DNA of 64,000 nt from Pseudomonas rustica (lineage in GTDB: Bacteria; Pseudomonadota; Gammaproteobacteria; Pseudomonadales; Pseudomonadaceae), in the NCBI RefSeq assembly GCF_018336155.1, contig NZ_JAGYHF010000006.1:62001-126000 (forward strand). The letters run 5' to 3'. The notes beneath the pieces are model-generated. The model did not search any database. It saw only the letters and a program-made list of their open reading frames with translations, and was not told the origin of the DNA. The translations under genes were made by a program, and so were the position numbers. Below are positions 9,224 to 18,224 of this stretch, in pieces (position 1 is the stretch's first letter; each line of letters begins with the position of its first letter).

Positions 9224-11000
9224 GCCATTCAGCGCCTCGCAAGCCGTCGCTGCCGGCATGGACTTCGCCGAGTTGCAACTCGGCGCCAATGGGCTGTTCT
9301 GGAATGAATATCGTCCGGAAGATGCCGCGTGCCGGATCTGGCATTGGCGCGATGGCGTGGCGAAATGTCTGACGCCGGCTGGCTTCAGCGTACGCAGTCG
9401 CGTGTACGAATATGGCGGTGGTGCGTTTTGTCTGACGCCGGACGGGGTGGTTTTCGTCGCTGAGGCGGATCAGCAGTTGTATCGGCAGACGCTGGATGGA
9501 GCGCCTGAGGCGCTGACCTCGGGTGATTGTCGTTACGGCGATCTGCATTTTGCCGATGGCCAGGTGCTGGCGGTGGAAGAACTGCGCGATCAGCATCGGT
9601 TGGTGGCAATTGATCTGGCTGACGGCGCGCGGCGTTTATTGGTTGAGGGCGCGGATTTTTATGCTGCGCCCACTATCAGCCCGGATGGCCAGCGTTTAGC
9701 GTGGGTCGAGTGGAGCCGGCCGCATCAGCCGTGGACGTCGACGCGGTTGATGGTGGCTGAACGCTTGGCTGACGGCGCCTTTGGTTCGCCGCGCTGCGTT
9801 GCTGGCGATGAGGTTGAAGAGTCCATTCAACAGCCACGATTTGATGCTGAAGGTCGGCTGTATTGCCTGACCGATCGCGGTGGATTCTGGCAGCCGTGGG
9901 CTGAGACTTCTGACGGTTTGGCGCCACTGCCTGCCGCGCCGACCGATCATGCTCCGGCGCCTTGGCAGTTGGGCGGCTGCACCTGGTTGCCTGTAGAAGA
10001 CTCGGTTTTAGCCAGTTGGAGTGAAGGTGGTTTTGGTCGCCTGACTTTGGGCGATGAAGATTACACCGGCGACTACAGCCGCTTCCGTCACCTGGCTTTG
10101 GACATGCAGTTTATTTACTGCATCGCCGCCTCGCCGATCAGCCCTGCGGCGGTCATCACCATTGATCGTGCAACGCGTGAAGTGCAAGTGCTGGCCGGTG
10201 GCGTCGCGCCTTTGCCTGCCGAACGCATCAGCCGTCCGCAAACGTTGCGTTACCCGAGTGGAATGGGTGAGGCGCACGGGTTCTTTTATCCAGCCATGAG
10301 CGGAGAGACGAAACCACCGCTGGTGGTGTTCATCCACGGCGGCCCGACATCGGCCTGCTATCCGATGCTCGACCCGCGCATCCAATACTGGACGCAACGC
10401 GGCTTCGCCGTCGCCGATCTCAACTATCGCGGCAGCAGCGGTTATGGCCGGGAATATCGTCAGGCGTTGCATCTGAGCTGGGGTGAGGTGGATGTCGAGG
10501 ATGCTTGCGCGGTCGTCGCGTATCTTGCCGAACAAGGCTTGATTGACGGCGAACGGGCGTTCATTCGTGGTGGCAGCGCAGGCGGTTACACCACGTTGTG
10601 TGCGCTGGCGTTTAAGCAGGTGTTCCGCGCTGGCGCCAGCCTCTACGGCGTCAGCGACCCGGTGGCGTTGGCTCGGGCGACGCATAAGTTCGAAGGCGAT
10701 TATCTGGACTGGCTCATTGGCGATCCCGAAAAAGACGCCGAACGCTACGCCGCCCGTACACCGTTGTTGCACGCAAACAACATCCGCGTGCCGGTGATTT
10801 TCTTTCAGGGTGAACTGGACGCGGTGGTTGTCCCGCAACAGACCCGCGACATGGTCACGGCACTGGAGCAGAACGGTATCCCGGTCGAAGCCCACTACTA
10901 CCCCGACGAACGCCACGGCTTCCGCCGCGCCACCAATCAGGCGCATGCGCTGGAGCAGGAGTGGAAGTTCTATCGGCAGGTGATGGGATTGGCGGACTGA
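9189..11000 (+). CDS. pqqM: S9 family prolyl-oligopeptidase-like peptidase of the pqq cluster
   Basis: Serine peptidase of the alpha/beta-hydrolase S9 family, found at the end of pqq operons in several pseudomonads and called PqqM in P. fluorescens B16 (symbol from memory, not verified). An N-terminal beta-propeller-like region (about 1-350) precedes the hydrolase domain. Catalytic residues are visible: Ser463 in GGSAGG, Asp544 in GELDAVV and His576 in ERHGFR. The oxyanion segment FIHGGPTSA is also present. No signal peptide is seen, so it is probably cytoplasmic and may help trim PQQ intermediates or other peptides. The start overlaps pqqE by 35 bases and has a weak RBS; an ATG at 9258 is an alternative. 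Confidence 0.85.
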   Translation: MNETHASSPRAEPFSASQAVAAGMDFAELQLGANGLFWNEYRPEDAACRIWHWRDGVAKCLTPAGFSVRSRVYEYGGGAFCLTPDGVVFVAEADQQLYRQTLDGAPEALTSGDCRYGDLHFADGQVLAVEELRDQHRLVAIDLADGARRLLVEGADFYAAPTISPDGQRLAWVEWSRPHQPWTSTRLMVAERLADGAFGSPRCVAGDEVEESIQQPRFDAEGRLYCLTDRGGFWQPWAETSDGLAPLPAAPTDHAPAPWQLGGCTWLPVEDSVLASWSEGGFGRLTLGDEDYTGDYSRFRHLALDMQFIYCIAASPISPAAVITIDRATREVQVLAGGVAPLPAERISRPQTLRYPSGMGEAHGFFYPAMSGETKPPLVVFIHGGPTSACYPMLDPRIQYWTQRGFAVADLNYRGSSGYGREYRQALHLSWGEVDVEDACAVVAYLAEQGLIDGERAFIRGGSAGGYTTLCALAFKQVFRAGASLYGVSDPVALARATHKFEGDYLDWLIGDPEKDAERYAARTPLLHANNIRVPVIFFQGELDAVVVPQQTRDMVTALEQNGIPVEAHYYPDERHGFRRATNQAHALEQEWKFYRQVMGLAD

Positions 11001-11033
11001 TCACCGCGTCCCATTCAAAACCGCGTGGCCCTA

Positions 11034-11123
11034 TTCGCGAGCAAGCCCGCTCCCACAGGTTCTTTGGTGTACACAAAATTTGTGACCGACCGAAAGCACT
11101 GTGGGAGCGGGCTTGCTCGCGAA
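11034..11123. repeat. Paired REP element (REPIN), class 1
   Basis: Arms at 11034-11057 and 11100-11123 are inverted copies of the class 1 REP (core GAGCAAGCCCGCTCCCACA) seen at 6940-7014. They fill the gap between the S9 peptidase gene and the convergent PMP3-type gene, a usual REP position. Short plus-strand ORFs reading through this element are artefacts. Confidence 0.9.
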
Positions 11124-11148
11124 GGCTATTTATCGAGCGCCGCAGAAC

Positions 11149-11307
11149 TCAGCGCTTGGCGATGATATACACCGCATGCACGATCCCCGGAATATACCCG
11201 CACAACGTCAGCAGAATGTTCAACCAGAACGCCCCGCCAAACCCGACCTGCAGAAACACACCCAGTGGCGGCAACAAAATAGCGATGATGATCCGAATAA
11301 AATCCAT
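11149..11307 (-). CDS. YqaE/PMP3 family small membrane protein
   Basis: Fifty-two-residue proteolipid of the PMP3/YqaE family, inner-membrane peptides linked to membrane potential and salt stress in other organisms. The sequence starts MDFIRIIIAILLPPLGVF and has two hydrophobic helices, with the family-typical PPLGV turn and a GYIPGIVHA segment near the C-terminus. The ATG at 11307 is chosen because AGGAGC lies upstream; the longer frame adds 13 unlikely residues. It is convergent with the pqq operon and upstream of nothing obvious. Its exact role here is unknown. Confidence 0.88.
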   Translation of the reverse strand: MDFIRIIIAILLPPLGVFLQVGFGGAFWLNILLTLCGYIPGIVHAVYIIAKR

Positions 11308-11372
11308 GGGGCAGCTCCTGAATGGGGGTTGGCTCACCTGAGCCATACAAGCTAATCGACCCGCGCCGTTCG

Positions 11373-11555
11373 TCAGGGTTCACTAGCATTTTCCGCGTCT
11401 GCATCAGATTGACGCCGAGCTGCCTCAGAAATTGCAACGAGGCACGACTCATCAAACTCCCGCATCAATGCCTTGCTGATGGCACCGACATCAAGCAGTG
11501 CAAGGGCTGACTCGTGTATCGATTCAGAAATTTCACTTTTGAATTTTTCACCCAT
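11373..11555 (-). CDS. Truncated HTH-antitoxin-like small protein
   Basis: Sixty-codon ORF with a good RBS (GAGGAG, 8 bases before the ATG at 11555). Residues 1-35 (MGEKFKSEISESIHES, then GAISKALMREFDESCL) resemble the N-terminal leader of XRE-type antitoxins and regulators whose consensus contains IDKATMREFDxxCL. In that family an HTH domain of about 60 residues follows; here the frame continues as 25 unrelated polar residues and stops. It may be a decayed antitoxin or regulator that lost its DNA-binding half, with no toxin gene nearby, or a short peptide of its own. Family placement is by recalled motif only. Confidence 0.5.
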   Translation of the reverse strand: MGEKFKSEISESIHESALALLDVGAISKALMREFDESCLVAISEAARRQSDADAENASEP

Positions 11556-11677
11556 GAGCTGGCTCCTCAATTTCCTTGGTCGACAGGTTCTCGATTTGTC
11601 GTAGCAACGGCTGAGCTTAAAAAACATGAGCGGCTCCATCGCTCAAGCATTAATTGCCACCTGCAAAACCCGGCCAC

Positions 11678-11718
11678 AAAAAAAACGCCCCACGCCAAAA
11701 GAATCAGGCGTGGGGCGT
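11678..11718 (-). terminator. Intrinsic terminator of the aminotransferase gene
   Basis: Twelve-base perfect stem, ACGCCCCACGCC (11685-11696) with GGCGTGGGGCGT (11707-11718). Read on the minus strand it is followed by a run of eight T. It lies about 50 bases past the stop of the aminotransferase gene. Confidence 0.9.
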
Positions 11719-11765
11719 GCGTTATACCGCGAGACGGTTCTGGAAATTGAGTAGGAAGCTTCAGC

Positions 11766-13049
11766 TCAAACGGCAATCCCTTTGCGGCATTGCAGTTGTG
11801 CGGTGCGCACGCGCGCGAATGCGCGGGTGAGGCGCAGGAGCATTTCGTCGATGTTGGTTTTGCTCACGGTGAGCGCCGGGGTGAAGCGCAGGCAGTTGGC
11901 TTGCGGGGCGTTGAGCAGCAGGCCTTCGTGCAGGGCGGCGTGGACGACGGCTTCGGCGGAATCGTCCGACAGTGTCAGTCCGTAGAACAGGCCTTGGCCA
12001 CGCAGTTCGCCGTGGTCGTAGCGGTGCGCCAATCGGGCCAGGCCTTCGCGCAGATGTTGGCCGTTGTCGTTGATCTGTTCGAGAAAGCTGCGGTCTTGCA
12101 CGCTGTCGAGCACCACCAGACCGGCCGCTGTCATCAGTGCGTTGCCGTGATGGGTGCCGCCGAGTTCGCCTGCTTCGAAACAACAGGCCTTGCCCCGCGC
12201 CAATAGCGCCGCTAACGGCACACCGCCGCCAAGCCCTTTGCCGAGCACAACGATATCGGCGCGTACGCCGTAGGACTGTTCGGCGAGCAACGTGCCGCAG
12301 CGGCTGATGCCGGTTTGCACTTCGTCGAGGATCAGCAGAATGCCCAGTTCACGGCACAGACGCTCGACACCCTTGAGGTAATGCTCGGTGGCCGGGATAA
12401 CGCCAGCATCGCTCTGAATCGGCTCCAGCATGATCGCCACGGTTTGCGCATCGACCGCCGCGTGCAGCGCCGGCAAGTCGTTGAACGGCACCAGATCAAA
12501 ACCCGGCAGCAGCGGCGCGAAACGGTTGTGCAGGTTGCAACTGTCCGAGGCGGAAATCGTTGCCAGACTTCGACCATGACAACCCTGCTTCGCAACGATG
12601 ATCCGCGACGCGCCGCCGCGATGCAGTTGACCCCATTTGCGCGCCAGTTTGATCGCCGCTTCACAGGCTTCGCTACCGCTGTTGAGCAGGTAAGCCTGAT
12701 CGCTGGAGGTCGCGGCGCACAGGCGTTCGGCGAGGCTGAGCATGCCGCGATTGTGCAGATTAAAACCGGGATTGATCAGCGCCTGCGCCTGACTGCTGAT
12801 GGCTTTCACCAGCGCCGAAGGGCTGTGGCCGAGGCTGTTGGCGCCACCGGCTTGGGAAAAATCCAGGTAAGCGCGGTCGTTACTGTCCCATAGCCACGAA
12901 CCCTGACCACGGACAAACACCTGCTGTGGCCGTTCGACGCTGGGCATCAGGCGCTCGGCGCTGAGATTTTCATTAGGGTCAGATGGATTGGCCTCGAAAG
13001 CGAGGTCATCAAGACTCGGCGTCTGGCGCCGCAAACTAAACAGATTCAT
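11766..13049 (-). CDS. Class III PLP-dependent aminotransferase beside the pqq cluster
   Basis: Fold-type I, subgroup II aminotransferase of 427 residues, related to ArgD/AstC and 4-aminobutyrate transaminases. The PLP lysine is Lys271 in VVLGKGLGGGVPLAA; the pyridine-nitrogen Asp242 lies in LILDEVQTG; the phosphate-binding NSGSEACEAAIK is at 123-134. The N-terminal 40 residues are an extension before the usual fold. It is divergent from a LysR gene, the classic layout of a regulator and its target. In P. fluorescens B16 an aminotransferase gene near pqq was named pqqI, and this is probably its counterpart. The amino donor and acceptor are not known, and a link to PQQ is by position only. Confidence 0.85.
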   Translation of the reverse strand: MNLFSLRRQTPSLDDLAFEANPSDPNENLSAERLMPSVERPQQVFVRGQGSWLWDSNDRAYLDFSQAGGANSLGHSPSALVKAISSQAQALINPGFNLHNRGMLSLAERLCAATSSDQAYLLNSGSEACEAAIKLARKWGQLHRGGASRIIVAKQGCHGRSLATISASDSCNLHNRFAPLLPGFDLVPFNDLPALHAAVDAQTVAIMLEPIQSDAGVIPATEHYLKGVERLCRELGILLILDEVQTGISRCGTLLAEQSYGVRADIVVLGKGLGGGVPLAALLARGKACCFEAGELGGTHHGNALMTAAGLVVLDSVQDRSFLEQINDNGQHLREGLARLAHRYDHGELRGQGLFYGLTLSDDSAEAVVHAALHEGLLLNAPQANCLRFTPALTVSKTNIDEMLLRLTRAFARVRTAQLQCRKGIAV

Positions 13050-13218
13050 TGCAAAAAACCTCGTTTGAGGTGTTTTGAACTGCCTATGTAAACACTGTCG
13101 AAGCGAACGCTATTCATCGCGCTTTCTGGCCCTGTAAGCCTTGTGAATGCGGTTAGACTAGGCGCACTGACGGCTTCGGGCCATTTCGTTTTTCCAGCAT
13201 TTTCGATAAGCATTACTT

Positions 13219-14133
13219 ATGGATTTCAAACAACTGCGTTATTTCGTCGCGGTCTACGAAGAGGGCCATGTCGGCCGGGCGGCGGAGCGCCTGTCGATCT
13301 CGCAACCGGCGCTGTCACAGCAGATCCGCCAGCTCGAACAGAACCTCGACGTCACCCTGTTCGAACGCAGCAGCAAACGCCTGCTGCCCACCCTCGCCGC
13401 GCACACTTTGTATAACCACGCCTTGCCGCTACTCGACGGTTTGCAACGGGCGCGCGAGGCGTTGGGCAACTTCAAGGGCCAGGCGCTGCGAACGCTGGCG
13501 ATCGGCGTGTTGCAAACGGTTCACACCAGTCTGGTGCCGCAAATGCTTGAGCGCGTGCGCAAGGCACAGCCGCATCTGGTGGTGCAGATTTATGAATTGA
13601 CCGGGCTGGAGATCGAGCGACGTTTGCTCAATGGCTCGCTGGATATTGGCATCAGTTATCTACCGCCGCGCCAACCGGGTTTGCATGGCGTGATGCTTTA
13701 CGAAGATGAACTGACGCTGGTGATCCCGGCGGATCATCCGTTGCGCGAATTCAAGAAAGTCTCGATGCGCCAGGCCGCCGAGCTGCCGATGTTGCTGTTG
13801 GGTGAAGAATTCCAGATCCGCCAGATCTGGCAGGCGCAATTGACCGCCCTCGGACGTCGCCCGCAGGTGCAAGCCGAGCTGAACAATATGGTGGGGATTC
13901 TCGACAGTCTGCCGCACACCAAACTGGCGACGGTGCTGCCCGGGCGGTCGCAGAAGGAATACGACGATCAGAATCTGCTGTGGAAACCGCTGAGCGAACC
14001 ACGGGTGCCACTGAAAGTTGGGCTGGTCTGTCGCGATGTGCAGCGCCAGCAGGCGCCGTTGGCGCTGTTGCAGACATTGCTGGAAGAAGTGATGGAGCGC
14101 GAAGTCAGGCCGCCGCTCGATCCTTTGGTCTGA
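13219..14133 (+). CDS. LysR family transcriptional regulator
   Basis: Typical LysR-type regulator of 304 residues. The winged HTH is at 1-60 (MDFKQLRYFVAVYEEGHVGR, then SQPALSQQIRQLE), followed by a periplasmic-binding-protein-like co-inducer domain. It is divergent from the class III aminotransferase with a 169-base shared intergenic region, so it probably controls that gene and itself. The position matches the regulator called pqqH in P. fluorescens B16, by recollection. A hairpin of six base pairs (CCCCGC CGAA GCGGGG) lies just downstream. Confidence 0.88.
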   Translation: MDFKQLRYFVAVYEEGHVGRAAERLSISQPALSQQIRQLEQNLDVTLFERSSKRLLPTLAAHTLYNHALPLLDGLQRAREALGNFKGQALRTLAIGVLQTVHTSLVPQMLERVRKAQPHLVVQIYELTGLEIERRLLNGSLDIGISYLPPRQPGLHGVMLYEDELTLVIPADHPLREFKKVSMRQAAELPMLLLGEEFQIRQIWQAQLTALGRRPQVQAELNNMVGILDSLPHTKLATVLPGRSQKEYDDQNLLWKPLSEPRVPLKVGLVCRDVQRQQAPLALLQTLLEEVMEREVRPPLDPLV

Positions 14134-14158
14134 GCACTTTTCTGCAGGCAAAAGAAAA

Positions 14159-14178
14159 CCCCGCCGAAGCGGGGCTTT
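14159..14178 (+). terminator. Hairpin downstream of the LysR gene
   Basis: CCCCGC (14159-14164), loop CGAA, GCGGGG (14169-14174), followed by CTTT. The stem is GC-rich and the loop is a stable tetraloop, but the T tract is short, so termination may be partial. The gap to the next gene (14134-14360) also holds two further palindromes. Confidence 0.6.
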
Positions 14179-14287
14179 GCAGACTGTTTCCCTGACATCC
14201 ATTTCACTCCGCCACCCTGGCAGAATCCTACGTGTCCGTGTTGTTGCTTTGCGCTTCCTGCGCGACGTCCATGAAATGTAGATTAGC

Positions 14288-14353
14288 CGTGGATCCAATC
14301 CACGCATATGGGAGAACAGCAGCACGTCATGTAAGCAAATGCTTACATGACGT
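14288..14353. repeat. Two tandem perfect palindromes downstream of an acyl-CoA dehydrogenase gene
   Basis: CGTGGAT (14288-14294) and ATCCACG (14298-14304) form a short hairpin. Twenty bases on, ACGTCATGTAAGCA (14324-14337) and TGCTTACATGACGT (14340-14353) form a perfect 14-base inverted repeat with a two-base centre. The second ends 7 bases from the stop codon of the convergent dehydrogenase gene. It has no T tract on either strand, so it is not an ordinary terminator. It is not one of the REP classes in this window. Confidence 0.75.
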
Positions 14354-14360
14354 TACATCG

Positions 14361-16139
14361 TCAGAATTGCGCCGCATCCAAAAGGAACAACGACTCGCTA
14401 CCGGCCTTCACCGACGCGCTCAACGAATGAATCCGCGGCAGCAGACGGGCGAAGTAGAAGCGTGCAGTGCCGAGCTTGCTCGCGTAGAAATCGTCCTGCG
14501 CTTCTTTGCCCAGCGAGGCCTTGGCCATCAGTGCCCACATGTACGCGTAGGAAACGTAGCCGAACGCTTGCAGATATTCGACCGAGGCCGCGCCGATTTC
14601 GTTCGGGTTGTTTTTCGCCCGATCCAGCACCCACGAGGTCAACTCGTCGAGGGTGTTGACGGCATCGTTCAGTGGCTTGGTGAATTCGCCCAGATCGGCG
14701 CTCGCGGTGGCAGTGAAGTGGCGGATTTCGTCAGCGAACAGCTTGTAGAACGCGCCGCCGCTGCCGACGATCTTGCGACCGACCAGATCCAGTGCCTGAA
14801 TGCCGTTGGTGCCTTCGTAGATCTGGGTGATGCGCACGTCGCGCACCAATTGCTCTTGGCCCCATTCGCGGATATAGCCGTGGCCGCCGAAAATCTGCTG
14901 GCCGTGCACGGTGGTTTCCAGACCCAGATCGGTGAGGAACGCCTTGGCTACCGGCGTCAGCAGTGCAACCAGATCTTCCGCACGCTTACGGGTGGTGGCG
15001 TCTTCGCTGAACTTGGCGGTGTCGAGTTGCATCGCCACGTAGGTGGAGAACGCACGGCCGCCTTCGTTGGAGGCTTTCATGGTCAGCAACATGCGCCGCA
15101 CGTCCGGGTGGACGATGATCGGGTCTGCAACTTTGTCTTTGTTCTGCGCGCCGGTTGGCGAACGGCTTTGCAGACGGTCGCGCGCATATTCAACGGCGTT
15201 CTGATACGAACGCTCGCCGGTCGCCAGGCCTTGGATGCCGACGCCCAGACGCTCGTAGTTCATCATGGTGAACATCGCGTTGAGGCCTTTGTTCGGCTCG
15301 CCGACCAGATAACCCACGGCTTCGTCGAAGTTCATCACGCAGGTCGCGGACGCCTGGATGCCCATTTTGTGTTCGATCGAACCGCAGTTCGCCGGGTTGC
15401 GCGCGCCGAGGCTGCCGTCGGCGTTGACCATGAACTTCGGCACGAGGAACAGCGAGATACCTTTCGGGCCCGCCGGTGCGTCCGGCAGTTTCGCCAGCAC
15501 CAGGTGAATGATGTTTTCGGTGAGGTCGTGTTCGCCACCGGTGATAAAGATCTTGGTGCCGCTGACCTTGTAGGAACCGTCGGCCTGAGGCTCGGCTTTT
15601 GTACGAATAATCCCCAGGTCGGTGCCGGCGTGCGGTTCGGTCAGGCACATCGAACCGGCCCAGACACCGGCGTACATGTTCGGCAGGTACGCGGCTTTCA
15701 GCTCTTCGCTGGCGTGGGCGTTGATCGACAGGCAGGCGCCGGCGGTCAACATCGGGTACAGACCGAATGACAGGCTGGCGGAGTTGACCATTTCTTCGAC
15801 TTGCGCCGACACGGCTTTGGGCATGCCCATGCCGCCGTATTCGGGATCACCACCAACGCCGACCCAACCGCCTTCAGCGTAAGTCTGATAAGCCTGTGGG
15901 AAACCGGCCGGGGTGGTGACGGCGCCGTCGGCCCAGTGGCAACCTTCTTCGTCAGCGGCACGGCTCAGTGGCGCGATGCTTTTGCTGGTGACCTTGCCGG
16001 CCTCTTCGAGAATGGCTTCAACGGTTTCGGCGTCGACGGTCTCGGCCAGTGCCGGCAGTTCGGCCCAGAGTTTGGCGACCTCGAACACTTCATTGAGGAC
16101 GAAGCGCATATCGCGCAGCGGCGCTTTGTAGTCAGCCAT
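14361..16139 (-). CDS. Acyl-CoA dehydrogenase, about 600-residue FadE type (paralogue 1)
   Basis: FAD enzyme that introduces the alpha-beta double bond in acyl-CoA during beta-oxidation. It is 592 residues long and belongs to the large FadE class that carries an extra C-terminal domain beyond the roughly 380-residue core. Visible signatures are CLTEPHAGTDLG, the flavin-binding FITGGEHD region, and IYEGTNGIQALDLVGRK, whose Glu is the expected catalytic base. The ATG at 16139 (GAGG upstream) gives [13 protein letters not shown], the same opening as the two paralogues at 16338-18134 and 22087-23892. In P. putida the equivalent pair near pqq acts on phenylalkanoyl- and medium-chain acyl-CoAs. The substrate here is not readable. 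Confidence 0.9.
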   Translation of the reverse strand: MADYKAPLRDMRFVLNEVFEVAKLWAELPALAETVDAETVEAILEEAGKVTSKSIAPLSRAADEEGCHWADGAVTTPAGFPQAYQTYAEGGWVGVGGDPEYGGMGMPKAVSAQVEEMVNSASLSFGLYPMLTAGACLSINAHASEELKAAYLPNMYAGVWAGSMCLTEPHAGTDLGIIRTKAEPQADGSYKVSGTKIFITGGEHDLTENIIHLVLAKLPDAPAGPKGISLFLVPKFMVNADGSLGARNPANCGSIEHKMGIQASATCVMNFDEAVGYLVGEPNKGLNAMFTMMNYERLGVGIQGLATGERSYQNAVEYARDRLQSRSPTGAQNKDKVADPIIVHPDVRRMLLTMKASNEGGRAFSTYVAMQLDTAKFSEDATTRKRAEDLVALLTPVAKAFLTDLGLETTVHGQQIFGGHGYIREWGQEQLVRDVRITQIYEGTNGIQALDLVGRKIVGSGGAFYKLFADEIRHFTATASADLGEFTKPLNDAVNTLDELTSWVLDRAKNNPNEIGAASVEYLQAFGYVSYAYMWALMAKASLGKEAQDDFYASKLGTARFYFARLLPRIHSLSASVKAGSESLFLLDAAQF

Positions 16140-16266
16140 GGCAAACCTCGCAAGATCTAAACAGGTTATTCGTGAAGGGTGTTTTCGTTGAGCCCGAGTG
16201 TACCTCAACAACTTTTGCGACATATAGGGTCAACCAGTGACTGATTTGTTATTTTTAGTCACCGAA

Positions 16267-16329
16267 AAAAGATCGCAGCCCCGCCAATCCCAAATTCCCT
16301 GTAGGAGCTGCCGAAGGCTGCGATCTTTT
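16267..16329. repeat. REP element, class 4
   Basis: Inverted arms AAAAGATCGCAGCC (16267-16280) and GGCTGCGATCTTTT (16316-16329) flank a GTAGGAGCTGCCGAAGG segment. The same class forms a longer palindrome at 27982-28067. It lies between two tandem acyl-CoA dehydrogenase genes. Confidence 0.85.
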
Positions 16330-16337
16330 GCTTTTTC

Positions 16338-18134
16338 CTACAGAGAAAACAGTTCAGCAGGCAACTTCATCAAACAATCACTCCCCGCCTCAATCGCCGC
16401 CCGATGCGCCGCCGTACGTGGCAACAGTCGCTTAAAGTAAAACTCGCTCGTCGCCAATTTCCCGCGCAGGTAATCCGCCTCACCCTCGCCCGCCTCCAGT
16501 TGCGCCTGCGCCACCAGCGCCATGCGCAACCACAGATACCCAAGGATGATGTAACCGCTGTACATCAAATAATCCACCGACGCCGCGCCCACTTCATCCG
16601 GGTTCTTCATCGCCGCCATGCCGACCTTCATGGTCAAATCGCCCCACTGCTGATTGAGCTCGTTGAGTTGCGCAACGAAGCTGCCCAACTGCGGATGGTC
16701 AACATTGGCCGCGCAGAACTTGTGGACGATCTTGGTAAACCCACGCAGCAACTTGCCCTGACTGCCGAGCACCTTGCGCCCGAGCAGATCGAGCGCCTGA
16801 ATGCCGTTGGTGCCCTCATAGATCGGCGCAATCCGGCAATCGCGCACCAATTGCTCCATGCCCCACTCGCGAATAAAACCGTGGCCGCCAAATATCTGCA
16901 TGCCGAGGTTAGTCACTTCCAGCCCGCTGTCGGTCATGAATGCTTTGCAGATCGGCGTGAGGAACGCCAACAAGTCTTCAGCCTCCTGACGCGCCTCGGC
17001 ATCGCTGTTCAGGTGCGCGGTATCGAGCAGTTGCGCGGTGAAATAGGTCAGCGCGCGGTTACCTTCGTTAAAGGCTTTCATGGTCAGCAACATGCGCCGC
17101 ACATCGGGGTGGACGATGATCGGATCGGCCGCTTTGTCCGGGGCTTTGGCGCCGGTCAACGAGCGCATCTGCAAGCGGTCGTTGGCGTATTTGATCGCGC
17201 CCTGGAAACTCGCCTCGCCCAGACACAGACCCTGCATGCCGGTGCCGAGCCGTGCGTGGTTCATCATGGTGAACATGCAGTTGAGGCCCTTGTTCGGCTC
17301 GCCGATCAAGAAGCCCTTGGCGCCGTCGAAGTTGAGCACGCAAGTGGCCGAGGCCTTGATGCCCATTTTGTGTTCGATCGAACCGCAGGACACGCCGTTG
17401 CGCTCGCCCGCCTCACCCGCGGTATCGGCGAGGAATTTCGGCACGATAAACAACGAAATACCTTTGGTGCCGGCCGGCGCGTCCGGCAGCTTGGCCAACA
17501 CCAGATGGATGATGTTGTCGCTCATGTCGTGCTCGCCGGCGGAGATGAAAATCTTACTGCCGGTGACCGCGTAACTGCCGTCAGCCTGCGGCACGGCGCG
17601 GGTTTTGATGATGCCCAGGTCAGTGCCGCAATGCGCTTCGGTCAAGCACATGGTGCCCGTCCATTGGCCGGCGGTGAGTTTGCTCAGGTAGGTTTCTTTT
17701 TGCTCGGCGGTGCCGTGAGCATGGATTGCCGACATTGCGCCGTGGGTCAGGCCCGGGTACATGCCCCACGAAGTGTTGCTGGAGCCGACCATCTCGCTGA
17801 TCACCAGCCCCAGCGAACTCGGCAGGCCTTGACCGCCATACACCGGATCCGCCGCCAGACCGTGCCAGCCGCCGTCGACGTATTGTGCGAAAGCTTCCTT
17901 GAAGCCTGTAGGCGTTGTCACCACGCCATTGTCGAAATGGCAGCCCTCTTCGTCACCGCTGCGATTGAGCGGTGCCAGAACGTTCTCACAGAACTTCGCG
18001 CCCTCTTCAAGGATCGCGTTGATCATGTCCGGGCTCGCGTCATCCGCGCCGAGGACGGCGTAGTTGGCGTGGAAGTCGAAGACGTGATCGATCAGAAAGC
18101 GCATGTCGCGCAGCGGGGCTTTGTACTCAGGCAT
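16338..18134 (-). CDS. Acyl-CoA dehydrogenase, about 600-residue FadE type (paralogue 2)
   Basis: Second large FAD-dependent acyl-CoA dehydrogenase (598 residues). Signatures include [27 protein letters not shown] and [17 protein letters not shown], with the Glu of that motif as the catalytic base. The N-terminus MPEYKAPLRDMRFL is shared with the other two copies, and the ATG at 18134 has GGAG upstream; a longer frame is rejected. By eye it is closer to paralogue 3 (both read LLGRKVL and [11 protein letters not shown]) than to paralogue 1. It lies between a GGDEF gene and paralogue 1, the same order as PP_0368-PP_0370 of P. putida recalled from memory. Confidence 0.9.
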   Translation of the reverse strand: MPEYKAPLRDMRFLIDHVFDFHANYAVLGADDASPDMINAILEEGAKFCENVLAPLNRSGDEEGCHFDNGVVTTPTGFKEAFAQYVDGGWHGLAADPVYGGQGLPSSLGLVISEMVGSSNTSWGMYPGLTHGAMSAIHAHGTAEQKETYLSKLTAGQWTGTMCLTEAHCGTDLGIIKTRAVPQADGSYAVTGSKIFISAGEHDMSDNIIHLVLAKLPDAPAGTKGISLFIVPKFLADTAGEAGERNGVSCGSIEHKMGIKASATCVLNFDGAKGFLIGEPNKGLNCMFTMMNHARLGTGMQGLCLGEASFQGAIKYANDRLQMRSLTGAKAPDKAADPIIVHPDVRRMLLTMKAFNEGNRALTYFTAQLLDTAHLNSDAEARQEAEDLLAFLTPICKAFMTDSGLEVTNLGMQIFGGHGFIREWGMEQLVRDCRIAPIYEGTNGIQALDLLGRKVLGSQGKLLRGFTKIVHKFCAANVDHPQLGSFVAQLNELNQQWGDLTMKVGMAAMKNPDEVGAASVDYLMYSGYIILGYLWLRMALVAQAQLEAGEGEADYLRGKLATSEFYFKRLLPRTAAHRAAIEAGSDCLMKLPAELFSL

Positions 18135-18224
18135 GGTGGCTTCTCCGTCAGCAGATTGCTTCAACCTACTGCCGACCACCACGCCCGACAATCATTGTGC
18201 AGACGCTGAATGCGCCGTCATCAC

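Noticed and set aside
10961..11355. Plus-strand ORFs downstream of the S9 peptidase gene
   Set aside because: They pass through a REP pair and the antisense of the PMP3-type gene; the [12 protein letters not shown] peptides are REP translation.
11034..14133. Treating the aminotransferase, LysR and small genes as confirmed PQQ genes
   Set aside because: Their naming as pqqI/pqqH and neighbours in one P. fluorescens strain is recalled, not shown here; nothing in the sequence ties them to PQQ beyond position.
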